A stretch of DNA of 64,000 bases, from assembly GCA_964543485.1 (NCBI GenBank), contig CAZIYI010000002.1, forward strand, positions 57,425 through 121,424, given 5' to 3'. Below, one piece after another: positions 25,521-34,737 of this stretch. Numbering within the stretch: the first letter of the stretch is position 1; the number at the start of each line of letters is the position of its first letter. The translations under genes and the position numbers were made by a program. Source of the stretch: UBA2259 sp964543485. Lineage in GTDB: Bacteria; Patescibacteriota; Dojkabacteria; SC72. Below the pieces are notes generated by a model. It saw nothing but the letters and a program-made list of their open reading frames with translations, ran no database searches and was not told the DNA's origin.

Positions 25521-27893
25521 CTAGTTCTTTTTTAATTCTTCAACTGCTTGGTAAAGAAGCTGTGTATACAATCCGTATCCAATAGAATTTATTGTACCAC
25601 TCTGTTTCTTACCCAAAATATCTCCTGCCCCCCTAATCTCCAGATCCCTATTCGATAGTACAAACCCAGAACCAAGGGCTTCAGATTCTCTCAATGCCTC
25701 TAAACGAAGTTCTGAATCTCCTCTAAGTTCGTCGTATAGAAAACATGCATACGCTTGCTTTTCTCCCCTTCCCACTCTTCCCCTAATCTGATACATCTGA
25801 GAGAGACCTAGCATATTTACATCATCCACTATTAAGGTATTTGCATTAGAAATGTCTAAACCATTTTCGATAATGGTAGTACAAAGTAAAACATCTATTT
25901 CATGCTTAATAAATCTTTCCATTACATCTATCAACCGATCTCCCCTTAATCTCCCGTGAGCAACCTCTATCCTAGCATCAGGAATTAACTCTCTAAGTTT
26001 CTCCTCTAATCCATATATACTCTCTATCCTGTTATGAAGGTAATATACTTGACCACCTCTTTTTAGCTCTCTAACAATACACTCTCTAACCTTTTCAAAA
26101 CTGAACTTAGAGAACTCATTTTTAATATCTTTTCTTCCCAAAGGAGGTATGGCTAAAACAGAGATATCTCTTACACCCATTAAAGAAAGATTGAGAGTTC
26201 TTGGTATTGGCGTTGCAGTTAAAGATAGGACATGGGTATCTACTCTACTACCTTTTAACTTTTCCTTCTGTTTAACACCAAACTTTTGCTCTTCATCAAC
26301 AATGAGTAAGCCCAAATTTTTAAACTTAACACTCTGAGAAAGAATAGCGTGTGTACCAATCAATATATCTATCCTACCCTTCGCAATGTCTTTCTCTACA
26401 CCAATTTTCTCTTTCTCACTTTGTAATCTAGATATTAAAGATATATTAAACGGATACTTCTTAAATCTCTCCCTAAAAACTCTTAAATGTTGATTGGCAA
26501 GTACGGTAGTAGGAGCCAGTACAGCTACCTGCATACCACTGTTAGCAACAGCAAAAGCAGCTCTCATTGCTATTTCTGTTTTACCAAAACCAACATCACC
26601 AACCAAAAGTCGATCCATAGGGACATCTTTTTTTAAATCTAGGGATATTTTTTTACTAGCAATATATTGATCCTCTGTATCACTAAATTCAAACTCATTA
26701 ACAAATTCCCAATACTCATCTAATTCTTTTTCGGAGGAAATAATCTTTTGACATTTAGAAATCTCTCTTAATGCATATATCTGGAGTAACTCTTTTGCAA
26801 CACTCTCTACATCCTCTTTTGCTTTAGAGGAAACTCTTTTCCATACACCACTATTTAATCCAGTAAGTATTGGCAATTGCTTACCACTTCCAATATATTT
26901 CATCACTTTGTTCGATGAGTACAAAGGAACATACAACCTGTCATTTCCAGCATAAGCTATTTCGATATATTGAACTGACTCCTTTTCAAAAATACCCAGA
27001 AATTTTCCAATACCATGATCTTCGTGTACGACATAGTCTCCTACTAACACTTTTTTTAAAAGATCTATAGAGGATGCATCAATATCTTTACCCATTTCAT
27101 CATGTTTAAGCAATATCTCTCCTAATACCTCTGCATCTGTTAATACTAATATTTTACCTTTTTCATAAAGGAACCCTTTTTTAATACTACCTTCAACAGA
27201 ATCAGTAATCTCATATGTTCTTGTTATGTACTTTGAAAGCTCTGTGGTGGAATCATACTTAAAAAGATTGTTTGAAAGATACCATATCTCGTATCCCCTA
27301 TTTTTGTAATCCCCTAGTATATTAACAGACGATTTGCTTAAAGATGTTAAAGAAAAGGAAGGAAGTGATCTAACGCCAATATCTAGGACATCCTCTTCCA
27401 AAAAGATATTAGGTACACACTCCAATATCAAAACCTCTTTCTCCATTTCATTGGCTAAAACCCCTTCTTGATTATTTGGAAGTATCTTAACAGTATCCTT
27501 AAAGCCAATTTTTTTTCTATTAGTTGGATCTAGAACTTCAATTGTTTCAATATCATTACCCAAAAGAGTCAATCTAAAAATATATTTGGAACTAAACGGC
27601 CATATCAATATATTTTCTCCTAACACAGATATCTCCCCACTACTCCATACTCTCTCTACACTCTCATACCCCAACGATATTAACTTAGAGATATCCCATT
27701 TATCTCCTACCATATATTCCATATATTTAATCTCAATATTCTTTTTAGGAACTAAATATACACTCTTAGAAAGTTTCTTACCTATTATTTCAGCTATAAA
27801 CTCTTCATACTCCTTACCTACTGTTATTACTGAGTATTTATCTAATTTGGGGATATTAAATTTTTTAAAAAAATCTTCTGTAAAATTTTTCAT
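25521..27893 (-). CDS. mfd: Transcription-repair coupling factor, minimal form lacking D2 and D7
   Basis: I choose ATG 27893 (790 residues). A start at 28031 would overlap the divergent DUF457 gene and precede the promoter. Visible parts are a D1b-like segment (GYESVERVWSSGEISVLG, LTLLGNDIETIEVLDPTNRKK), the RNA-polymerase-interacting domain (VGDYVVHEDHGIGKFLGI) and a RecG-like helicase (VGDVGFGKTEIAMRAAF, VDEEQKFGV, SLTATPIPRTL, QIRGRVGRG). Family length is about 1150. Only about 55 residues precede D1b, so most of D1a and the UvrA-binding D2 are missing. The protein ends where the autoinhibitory D7 would begin. Confidence 0.9.
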   Translation of the reverse strand: MKNFTEDFFKKFNIPKLDKYSVITVGKEYEEFIAEIIGKKLSKSVYLVPKKNIEIKYMEYMVGDKWDISKLISLGYESVERVWSSGEISVLGENILIWPFSSKYIFRLTLLGNDIETIEVLDPTNRKKIGFKDTVKILPNNQEGVLANEMEKEVLILECVPNIFLEEDVLDIGVRSLPSFSLTSLSKSSVNILGDYKNRGYEIWYLSNNLFKYDSTTELSKYITRTYEITDSVEGSIKKGFLYEKGKILVLTDAEVLGEILLKHDEMGKDIDASSIDLLKKVLVGDYVVHEDHGIGKFLGIFEKESVQYIEIAYAGNDRLYVPLYSSNKVMKYIGSGKQLPILTGLNSGVWKRVSSKAKEDVESVAKELLQIYALREISKCQKIISSEKELDEYWEFVNEFEFSDTEDQYIASKKISLDLKKDVPMDRLLVGDVGFGKTEIAMRAAFAVANSGMQVAVLAPTTVLANQHLRVFRERFKKYPFNISLISRLQSEKEKIGVEKDIAKGRIDILIGTHAILSQSVKFKNLGLLIVDEEQKFGVKQKEKLKGSRVDTHVLSLTATPIPRTLNLSLMGVRDISVLAIPPLGRKDIKNEFSKFSFEKVRECIVRELKRGGQVYYLHNRIESIYGLEEKLRELIPDARIEVAHGRLRGDRLIDVMERFIKHEIDVLLCTTIIENGLDISNANTLIVDDVNMLGLSQMYQIRGRVGRGEKQAYACFLYDELRGDSELRLEALRESEALGSGFVLSNRDLEIRGAGDILGKKQSGTINSIGYGLYTQLLYQAVEELKKN

Positions 27894-27903
27894 ATACAGG
27901 CAT

Positions 27904-27912
27904 ATTCTAACA
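27904..27912 (-). promoter_or_regulatory. Extended -10 promoter for mfd
   Basis: Minus-strand TGTTAGAAT ends 10 nt before the chosen mfd ATG, so the mRNA would have almost no leader. It supports the start at 27893. Confidence 0.45.
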
Positions 27913-27920
27913 AGGAAGTG

Positions 27921-27926
27921 TATAAT
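27921..27926 (+). promoter_or_regulatory. -10 box for the DUF457 gene
   Basis: Perfect TATAAT 29 bp upstream of the ATG at 27956, divergent to the mfd promoter. The -35 is unclear. Confidence 0.4.
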
Positions 27927-27955
27927 TAAAAAGGATAATTTAAAAAATACATACA

Positions 27956-29167
27956 ATGTTTTTTGCTCATGGCCCAATCTCATACATTTTAAATGAGACA
28001 ATACAAAAGAAAAAAATTGATACCCTATCAAACCAAGAACAGTTCCTAGTATTAATACTAAGCATTCTCTTTGGTATATTCCCTGATATTGACTTAGCCA
28101 TACTTAGTATGACTGATATCCCCCCTTTTACTCATCACCAAGTATTCACACACAGCGTGATTTACTTTATTGGATTATGGTTACTTCTAATATTCATTCT
28201 TAAGATATTACAAAGGGTTATTACAAAAAAAAGAGAAGAAATACTTAGCAACAAACTAATTAGTGTAATACATATATCATTTTTAGTAGGTACCATATCT
28301 CATCTTTTTGCAGATATACTGTTTTCCCATTCTCGAGTACTCTTTCCTTTAGAATCACAGGTAACTATACTAGGAGAGGTATTAAAAACCAATTACTTTT
28401 CTACCTATTTACTATCTCCGACATTTGCTGTTGAATTAATTGCCCTATCCATATTCCTCCTTTTCATATTTAAGAAATATTCTAAAGATATATTGGTATT
28501 AAAAAGAGTAATATATATTTTAATATCAGTATCAGTTTCTTTTTTCCTTCTTTGTGTATATATGAACTTAAATACATACAATATGGAGTCCCAATTTCAA
28601 AATGGTATTAAAATATATGACCTAGATTATGATGGGGTACTGGATAGATATGATTTAGATACAAATGGTAATGGTATATATAACATGTATGAAGCAGATA
28701 AAGAGCAGATTGCATCCTTTGTAGAAAAGATATCTTCGAATAGATATATGACAAGTACACAAGATACTTTTATTGAGGATATTAAGTATAACTATGGGGC
28801 ATTTAATTCGTATAGATTGATATCTCAGGCATATGTCCAACAGAACCTACCTTTAGAGCCAATTCTTAAGGAGTATGTAAAAATAAAATACAATGTACAG
28901 AAATATATAGTTGATATATCATACCCAAACACTCTTTATGAATATCTCTCCGATATTGGGATGTTTACAAATACGGATATAGGTGAATACAGAGGAAGTA
29001 TATTTTTTGTGATTGAGAACAACGAAGTACTCAATATGGGCGTAGTAATAAGTGAGAACTCTTTTGGTACTGTATTACCTAATGATAAAAAACTTCTAAT
29101 ACATAAACTAAACGAATTGAATGAAGTGTATCCTCAAGCAGAAATTAAAGTTGTAAGTACTCCGTAG
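27956..29167 (+). CDS. YdjM/DUF457-like membrane hydrolase fused to Ca-binding repeats and an NlpC-like domain
   Basis: 403 residues. The N-terminal half has about five transmembrane helices with GIFPDIDLAI and HHQVFTHS, the metal-ligand motifs of the DUF457/YdjM family. Residues about 220-240 carry two DxDxDG-type repeats (DLDYDGVLD, DLDTNGNGI) like thrombospondin type 3 or dockerin loops. The last 150 residues follow an NlpC/P60 pattern (RGSIFFVI ... NMGVVIS), but the expected Cys and His are not evident, so this part is probably not an active peptidase. The role is unknown. The gene overlaps convergent pth by 23 bp. Confidence 0.75.
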   Translation: MFFAHGPISYILNETIQKKKIDTLSNQEQFLVLILSILFGIFPDIDLAILSMTDIPPFTHHQVFTHSVIYFIGLWLLLIFILKILQRVITKKREEILSNKLISVIHISFLVGTISHLFADILFSHSRVLFPLESQVTILGEVLKTNYFSTYLLSPTFAVELIALSIFLLFIFKKYSKDILVLKRVIYILISVSVSFFLLCVYMNLNTYNMESQFQNGIKIYDLDYDGVLDRYDLDTNGNGIYNMYEADKEQIASFVEKISSNRYMTSTQDTFIEDIKYNYGAFNSYRLISQAYVQQNLPLEPILKEYVKIKYNVQKYIVDISYPNTLYEYLSDIGMFTNTDIGEYRGSIFFVIENNEVLNMGVVISENSFGTVLPNDKKLLIHKLNELNEVYPQAEIKVVSTP

Positions 29168-29702
29168 CTAAAACAGATATACCCTCGTTTATAACGGAAT
29201 CTAATATTGCCAACTCTTTTTTTGAATACGGTTGTAATACATATTCATCACCTGATATTACCCTACTCCCCCTATTCTCAATACCAATCCTTACTCTGTT
29301 AAATTGATTGTCTTCCAGTACACTCTCTACACTTAAGACCCCCTTATGACCTTTAGGGGATTTCCCAAGCTGTATTTTAAATTCACCCAAGGGTATATCT
29401 AAATCGTCGTGAACGAGTATATATTTATCATACTCGAATTTCTTTAGAAGTAATCTTACAGCACTTCCAGAGCTATTCATAAAGGTATGTGGCTTTTGTA
29501 ATATACCAATAAGTTTTCCATCTTTTTTAACCTTACATATATCAGATAGAAACAACTTATTCTCGTTAATCCAATCCGAAACGAGAAAACCCCTATTTTC
29601 TAAAAGATACTCTCTTAATTTCTCTATGAAAATAAAGCCAGCATTGTGGGGAGTCTTTTCATACTCCTTACCGATATTTCCTAATGCAGTGATTATAAAC
29701 AT
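29145..29702 (-). CDS. pth: Peptidyl-tRNA hydrolase
   Basis: 185 residues. Family motifs are LGNIGKEYEKTPHNAGF with the catalytic His, KPHTFMNSSG, LVHDDLDIPLG with the catalytic Asp, and GKSPKGHKGVLSV. It recycles peptidyl-tRNA released by stalled ribosomes. The start overlaps ybeY by 10 bp. The order rpsU-yqeY-ybeY-pth forms a translation-linked operon. Confidence 0.96.
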   Translation of the reverse strand: MFIITALGNIGKEYEKTPHNAGFIFIEKLREYLLENRGFLVSDWINENKLFLSDICKVKKDGKLIGILQKPHTFMNSSGSAVRLLLKKFEYDKYILVHDDLDIPLGEFKIQLGKSPKGHKGVLSVESVLEDNQFNRVRIGIENRGSRVISGDEYVLQPYSKKELAILDSVINEGISVLATEYLQL

Positions 29703-30130
29703 ATTTTCTTGTAATTTAAAAGTAAATCTTCTTGTAATTTAAACATCTCTTCCTCTGGAGAGTCGTTTAAACTACCACTATGATTATACCCTAGTATATG
29801 TAGAGTTCCGTGTATTATCAACCTTAGAATTTCTTCTTCAAAGTCATCGCCCTTAAATGTTGTATATACATATTCGGGAGATATGTATATTTCTCCACTT
29901 AAATTATCTTCAAACAAAGGAAACGCCAAAACATCTGTAGGAGAATCTATCTTCCTATACCTCCTATTAAGATCTTGGATATATTTAGAAGTAACAAATA
30001 CTAAGTTAACAGTTTTAAGATTTCTGTTATTAAATATCTGAATATATCCTTTTTGTATATCATCAAAGGAGATATTAAATGTTGGTTCAACATCTTGGAT
30101 TAACTCTTTATTAAAAATATCTAATTGCAT
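29693..30130 (-). CDS. ybeY: Endoribonuclease YbeY (rRNA maturation)
   Basis: 145 residues. The zinc site HGTLHILGYNH corresponds to HGxLHxxGYDH, with Asp replaced by Asn. NRRYRKIDSPTDVLAFP is the conserved central motif. YbeY acts in 16S rRNA 3' end processing and ribosome quality control. The gene lies 6 bp after yqeY. Confidence 0.94.
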   Translation of the reverse strand: MQLDIFNKELIQDVEPTFNISFDDIQKGYIQIFNNRNLKTVNLVFVTSKYIQDLNRRYRKIDSPTDVLAFPLFEDNLSGEIYISPEYVYTTFKGDDFEEEILRLIIHGTLHILGYNHSGSLNDSPEEEMFKLQEDLLLNYKKICL

Positions 30131-30136
30131 ATCTTT

Positions 30137-30583
30137 TTATTTAGAGAGTAAACTCTGAACAATATTTCTAACAGTATTACCATCTGCTTTACCATTTAAC
30201 TCTTTCATAACAGAACCCATTACAAGTCCAATACTTTGAACACCAGTATTACCTGTTTGAGTAATTACTTTCTCAACTACTTTCGTAATATCCTCTTTAC
30301 TCATTAGAGCTGGTAAGTATCTTTCTATTACACAAAGTTGCTCTTTTTCTTTCTCAATTAAATCCTGCCTATTCATCTTAGTAAATTCATTTATAGAATC
30401 TTTAATTTTCTTTTCTTGTTTTCTTAATACCTTTATAACATCTTCATCGTTTAACTCTTTCCCTAATGAGATTTCTTCATTTTTAATATCCGCTAAAACC
30501 AACTTAAGTATATCAGCGTGTATACTGTTTCCACTCTTAGATTCCTCAAACATATCTTTACGTATGTTTTCAGTAAGTGACAT
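30137..30583 (-). CDS. GatB/YqeY domain protein
   Basis: 148 residues, all helical, matching the YqeY family (KSGNSIHADILKLVLADIKNEEI ... GSVMKELNGKADGNTVRNIV). The domain is related to the tRNA-binding tail of GatB. It is commonly found next to rpsU, as here (20 bp after its stop). The exact function of stand-alone YqeY is not settled. Confidence 0.92.
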   Translation of the reverse strand: MSLTENIRKDMFEESKSGNSIHADILKLVLADIKNEEISLGKELNDEDVIKVLRKQEKKIKDSINEFTKMNRQDLIEKEKEQLCVIERYLPALMSKEDITKVVEKVITQTGNTGVQSIGLVMGSVMKELNGKADGNTVRNIVQSLLSK

Positions 30584-30603
30584 ATATCTTTGGATATTAA
30601 AAT

Positions 30604-30804
30604 TTACTTTGCTCTCCTTGCAGCAGTTCTTCTTCTTCTTTTCATTTTAGCCCACTCTCTTCTTTTCTGAATACCTGCTACAGAGGGTTTAACTCTAAAA
30701 GCTTTCTCCCTGTAAGTTTCTAGTATTTTCTCCCTCATAACCTCTCTATGAAGTCTTTTAAGAGCACTATCTATATTTTCGTTGGCATGAACTATGACAG
30801 CCAT
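30604..30804 (-). CDS. rpsU: 30S ribosomal protein S21 (bS21)
   Basis: 66 residues with the S21 pattern: VHANENIDSALKRLHREV, then a strongly basic C-terminus (RREWAKMKRRRRTAARRAK). It helps mRNA binding on the 30S subunit. The upstream AAAAGGAGG sequence ending at the start region is one of the clearest Shine-Dalgarno sites of the window. Confidence 0.94.
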   Translation of the reverse strand: MAVIVHANENIDSALKRLHREVMREKILETYREKAFRVKPSVAGIQKRREWAKMKRRRRTAARRAK

Positions 30805-30849
30805 TTTTACCTCCTTTTAATTAAATCTTTGGGATTATATCACACTCTT

Positions 30850-32175
30850 TTACCTATTAGCTACTCTCTTTTCAAATCTTCCTCTATATTTGTACGAATT
30901 TTCTTTTTTACCCATTACCAACATATTGTTTGGAAGATTATATACAATACCACCAATGAGTAGCAGAGATATTCCTACAACTATTCTTCCTACTGTAGAA
31001 TCAAATATACCTGTTTGAGGTACTACAGGGTTGTCTGGAGTTTGTTCATCACAATCTACAACAATTGTTGCATCAGCGGTTAACTGCTTTGGTCCTTGCA
31101 CAGGATCGGTATATGAAAGTGCAACAGTATTCGAGTATGTTCCAAAATTATCTTTATCTATAGGAACTTTGTATGTGAATGTTTCCATAGACAAGGGTCC
31201 ATCTGTAGTAACACCATCCTCTCCCCCAAAAGACCAATTTATCTTTCCAGAGGAGTAAACACCTTCGTCAGATATCTCAGTAGGAGTCAGATTTGAATCA
31301 AGAACTTTCTGATCAAGAGTATCAACCAAAGAATATGTGATTGGATCAGTTACGCTATCGTTGTACCCAACTGTTACAGTATATGCCACTTCTGCAACAG
31401 GATTATCAGTATCCTCTCCACTACAAGTAAGAATTGCTGTTTTTGTTATACTTGGCTCTGCTGTAATAACTGCCGAACAAGTACAATCATCCATACATTT
31501 ATATCCTACTCCACAGCCATTTGGCTCTGCAGTAGGGTCACAACTCTCTTCTCCATTAACCTTTTTATCACCACAAGCAGGTACTGCATAAAAACATAAT
31601 TTTGCTAATTCAACACTATTAGGAGATGGTTTTTTATTTACACAAGTTGGAGCGGCCGTTTTCATTGTTATGGTATATGTCTTAGCATCTAAAGAGTATG
31701 TTTTAGCAGTAGAGGATTTAGGTGACAAATCTTGAAGAATTGTTGTAACAGGACATGCACCTTTACCAACAATATCATCCTGAGGTGTCACACTCTGTTG
31801 ACCATTTATCACAAGATAGAATTCTTCATCATCTTGACACTGACAATTAGCACCATTTACATCACAGTGTCCTCGAGTAATAACTCCCTTTAAGGTGTAT
31901 TCTCCTTTAACAGGTACAGGTACAGAAAGGGTTCGTTGAGTAGGACAACTTTTGACCGTCTCGCCAAACACACAATTACTTCCACAAACATGTTTACCTG
32001 TATAATTTACAACGAAATCCGCATCAGCACAATATTCTTCTGCTGCTTCAATATCTGTACTTTCTAATGGTTCTGGTTGGTTAACTCTCCATACTAAAAA
32101 TCCCAATACCCCCAATAAGATGACAACTGTCAAAATACTGAAAATAGTAGTAGTTTTATTTAATTTGAATGCCAT
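30850..32175 (-). CDS. Cys-rich surface protein with DUF11-like repeat and VPQTG anchor motif
   Basis: 441 residues. The N-terminal signal anchor (about 11-30) is followed by a Cys-rich extracellular region with several CxC/CxxC groups, then a DUF11-like beta domain (about 240-375). The C-terminus reads PVVPQTGIFDS, a hydrophobic helix (about 393-410) and a basic tail. This is the layout of a sortase sorting signal with VPxTG instead of LPxTG. No sortase is encoded in the window. It follows rpsU's promoter side without a clear functional link. A simple C-terminal membrane anchor is the alternative. Confidence 0.75.
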   Translation of the reverse strand: MAFKLNKTTTIFSILTVVILLGVLGFLVWRVNQPEPLESTDIEAAEEYCADADFVVNYTGKHVCGSNCVFGETVKSCPTQRTLSVPVPVKGEYTLKGVITRGHCDVNGANCQCQDDEEFYLVINGQQSVTPQDDIVGKGACPVTTILQDLSPKSSTAKTYSLDAKTYTITMKTAAPTCVNKKPSPNSVELAKLCFYAVPACGDKKVNGEESCDPTAEPNGCGVGYKCMDDCTCSAVITAEPSITKTAILTCSGEDTDNPVAEVAYTVTVGYNDSVTDPITYSLVDTLDQKVLDSNLTPTEISDEGVYSSGKINWSFGGEDGVTTDGPLSMETFTYKVPIDKDNFGTYSNTVALSYTDPVQGPKQLTADATIVVDCDEQTPDNPVVPQTGIFDSTVGRIVVGISLLLIGGIVYNLPNNMLVMGKKENSYKYRGRFEKRVANR

Positions 32176-32212
32176 TTAAAAATATCTAATCCTTTATTAA
32201 ATAAAAGATAAC

Positions 32213-33355
32213 CTATTTAAACAAAGTTTTCAACTCCTCTATATTTATAATATCTTTAATCATTATAAACACAATAAAAAGGACTAAGAAGATAAAACTC
32301 AGATTGATAATTACCTCTTCAACTTTCTTATTTAAATCTTTTCTAAATATTGACTCTATTAAAAGTATAAAAAACCTTCCACCATCTAAGGCAGGAAGAG
32401 GAAATAGGTTAATAACTGCCAAAGATAAGGACAAATCGGCAAGAATACCTAGAAACATAACTAATCCTAATGTTTTAAAGTAATCAATTATGAAATATAT
32501 CCCTATTGGACCACTTACAGTGTTTGAGAGCTCAGAGTAATCCCCAGTCTCTTTCGCCTGGGATATTAGTGATGTTAATGCCACCTTAGATAGTTTTACA
32601 ATATTTATTGAGTGACTGACACCTGAAAATACCTTCTTATCTGAATAATCGATATATACATTGTAATTATTACCAGTATATATACCCAATTTATTTTCAT
32701 CATTAACAAAAACATTAAAGTTACCACACTCCTTACCATCCTCGTTACATGCATATACTACTACTTCTTCTGATTTGTATTTCTCAAGTATAGTTATTAA
32801 AGATTTATACTCATCAATCTTCTCTTCATTTATAGAAACAAGATATCCCTTCTCATACATCTCTGATTCTTTTGCACCACCTTCCTGTGCAACTTCATAA
32901 GGGACATCGGAAACTCTCTCTCTAACAATTTTCGCTCCTACCGGTTTAAAATCTTCAAAACTATTCCCAATACCCATTCTCCATTCATTACTGGATAGAA
33001 AAACTGTATAGAGAAGAATTGCAAGAAGAAAGTTCATTGTTACCCCTGCTAACATAACAAACATCTGGGCTATCTTACTCTTGTTTTTAAGATTACCGCT
33101 ATCTTTACCATCTTCTTTGTCTTTTACAGGATCTCCATCCCCTAATATCTTACAAAAACCACCAAATGGTAATACTCTAAGGTTATACAAAGTCCCTTTA
33201 TATTTCTTTGAAAATATCTTTGGTCCAAATCCAATAGAGAAATCTAATACTTTCGCTTTAACTAATCTTGCAGCTAAGTAGTGGCCTAACTCGTGTACGA
33301 ATGTAAGAATACTTATTACCAAAAAAAGTAAAAGAATGTTAACAATTATTGTCAT
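32213..33355 (-). CDS. rseP: RIP metalloprotease RseP/RasP (site-2 protease, M50)
   Basis: 380 residues. HELGH in TFVHELGHYLAAR forms the zinc site in the first transmembrane helix. A PDZ-like region lies at about 130-210. The second motif NLFPLPALDGGRF provides the Asp ligand. It cleaves membrane-embedded regulators. It is 28 bp downstream of frr on the same strand. A second, smaller M50 protease is encoded at 43664. Confidence 0.94.
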   Translation of the reverse strand: MTIIVNILLLFLVISILTFVHELGHYLAARLVKAKVLDFSIGFGPKIFSKKYKGTLYNLRVLPFGGFCKILGDGDPVKDKEDGKDSGNLKNKSKIAQMFVMLAGVTMNFLLAILLYTVFLSSNEWRMGIGNSFEDFKPVGAKIVRERVSDVPYEVAQEGGAKESEMYEKGYLVSINEEKIDEYKSLITILEKYKSEEVVVYACNEDGKECGNFNVFVNDENKLGIYTGNNYNVYIDYSDKKVFSGVSHSINIVKLSKVALTSLISQAKETGDYSELSNTVSGPIGIYFIIDYFKTLGLVMFLGILADLSLSLAVINLFPLPALDGGRFFILLIESIFRKDLNKKVEEVIINLSFIFLVLFIVFIMIKDIINIEELKTLFK

Positions 33356-33383
33356 AACGGTAGGTATTTAAGATTAATCTATA

Positions 33384-33929
33384 TTAAACAGTCATAAGCT
33401 CTTGTTCTTTCTTCTCTCTCATCTCCTCTATTTTTGTATTACTCTCTTTAACAAGTTTTTCACCTTCCTCTCTCAACATATCTGCTTGGTCTTCAGAAAA
33501 ACCACTCTTTTCTTGCTCATCAATATCTTGCATAAATTTCTGTCTAACCTGTCTAACAGCTATTCTAGCATCCTCTACCCTATCCTTCATAACTTTAACA
33601 TACTCTTTTCTTCTCTCTTCTGTTAAATCAGGAATAGTGACTCTAACATGATCTCCCTCTGATACAGGATTAAATCCCATATTAGCAGAAGATATCCCTT
33701 TAGATATGTTCTCTATAATACTTTTATCCCAAGGTATTACCACTAGAGATCTTGTATCAGAAACATTAATTGTTGCGTAGTTTTTTAAGGGTGCTTGAGT
33801 ACCGTACGCATTTACTAACACATCTGAAATTAATTCAGGTGTAGCTCTTCCTGTTCTAATCTGAGATAGGTCTTCTGTAACGCTCTCTATACATTTATCT
33901 AAATCACTTTTAAATATATCAATATCCAT
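33384..33929 (-). CDS. frr: Ribosome recycling factor
   Basis: 181 residues of the RRF fold: LSQIRTGRATPELISDVLVNAYG, then PLKNYATINVSDTRSLVVIPWD, and the helical LTEERRKEYVKVMK. Together with EF-G it splits post-termination ribosomes. It lies downstream of rpsB-tsf, as in many bacteria (pyrH is absent here). Confidence 0.96.
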   Translation of the reverse strand: MDIDIFKSDLDKCIESVTEDLSQIRTGRATPELISDVLVNAYGTQAPLKNYATINVSDTRSLVVIPWDKSIIENISKGISSANMGFNPVSEGDHVRVTIPDLTEERRKEYVKVMKDRVEDARIAVRQVRQKFMQDIDEQEKSGFSEDQADMLREEGEKLVKESNTKIEEMREKKEQELMTV

Positions 33930-34005
33930 ATACTTTAGTATAAAAAAGTTATATGTATATGATATTCTAAAATGATATGAATCTCAATATGAGATTAGTG
34001 AAATT

Positions 34006-34719
34006 CTACTTTCCAAACTCCCATATCAGAAATCTTCTTACCTCTAAGGGCTCTCCTAATTTCGATATGGCTTCATCTAGTAGGTTTTGAATACTTTTTG
34101 TTTCATCTTTAAACCATTTTTGTTCTAGTAAACACTTCTCTTGGTAAAACTTCTGCAACTTCCCTTCTACTATCTTACCTGCAATTTCTGCTGGTTTTTG
34201 CTCTGCCTCTACCTCCTTCTGAAATATTGCCTTAATCTCTTCTAATTTTTCTGAAGGTATTGTCTCCTTAGATACATATACTGGCTTCATAGCTGCTATC
34301 TGTAGTGCTAATTCATGAACAAAAGCCCTAAAATCTTCATTTCTAGCTACAAAATCCGTTTTACATGTAATCTCTACTAAAGATACCAACTTCTGTTCCT
34401 TACCATGTACATAGCTCTCTATTACACCCTCACCTACAGTGCAACAGTCATCTTCAATTGGTTCATCCCAGCCCCTTTCTTTAATTAAGCCCACTGCCTT
34501 TTCAAAATCTTTCTCACTCTCTTCAAAAGCTAATTTACAATGCCCTATCTTTGCACCTGTAAGATTATGTAATCTATTAATTACATCACTTCTACTATTG
34601 ATATATTCAATGGCTTTTGTCATATCCCCATCCGCTTTAGTCAAGGCCTCTTTACAAAGACCCATACCTGCAGATGTTTTTGCTCTAAGTAATTTTATAT
34701 CCTCAATAGTTATACCCAT
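34006..34719 (-). CDS. tsf: Elongation factor Ts with duplicated UBA domain
   Basis: 237 residues. The usual N-terminal UBA domain (IKLLRAKTSAGMGLCKEAL, residues 1-42) is followed by a second UBA-like copy (RLHNLTGAKIGHCKLAF, about 48-84). The core has the EF-Tu contact TCKTDFVARNEDF, then a C-terminal domain. EF-Ts recycles EF-Tu-GDP. The tandem UBA is not part of the normal EF-Ts architecture. It is co-transcribed with rpsB (18 bp gap). Confidence 0.95.
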   Translation of the reverse strand: MGITIEDIKLLRAKTSAGMGLCKEALTKADGDMTKAIEYINSRSDVINRLHNLTGAKIGHCKLAFEESEKDFEKAVGLIKERGWDEPIEDDCCTVGEGVIESYVHGKEQKLVSLVEITCKTDFVARNEDFRAFVHELALQIAAMKPVYVSKETIPSEKLEEIKAIFQKEVEAEQKPAEIAGKIVEGKLQKFYQEKCLLEQKWFKDETKSIQNLLDEAISKLGEPLEVRRFLIWEFGK

Positions 34720-34737
34720 GACAGTATATAAACCAAA

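Noticed and set aside
27894..28031. 46-residue upstream extension of Mfd
   Set aside because: It overlaps the divergent DUF457 gene and lies upstream of the likely promoter; the added residues resemble no Mfd N-terminus.
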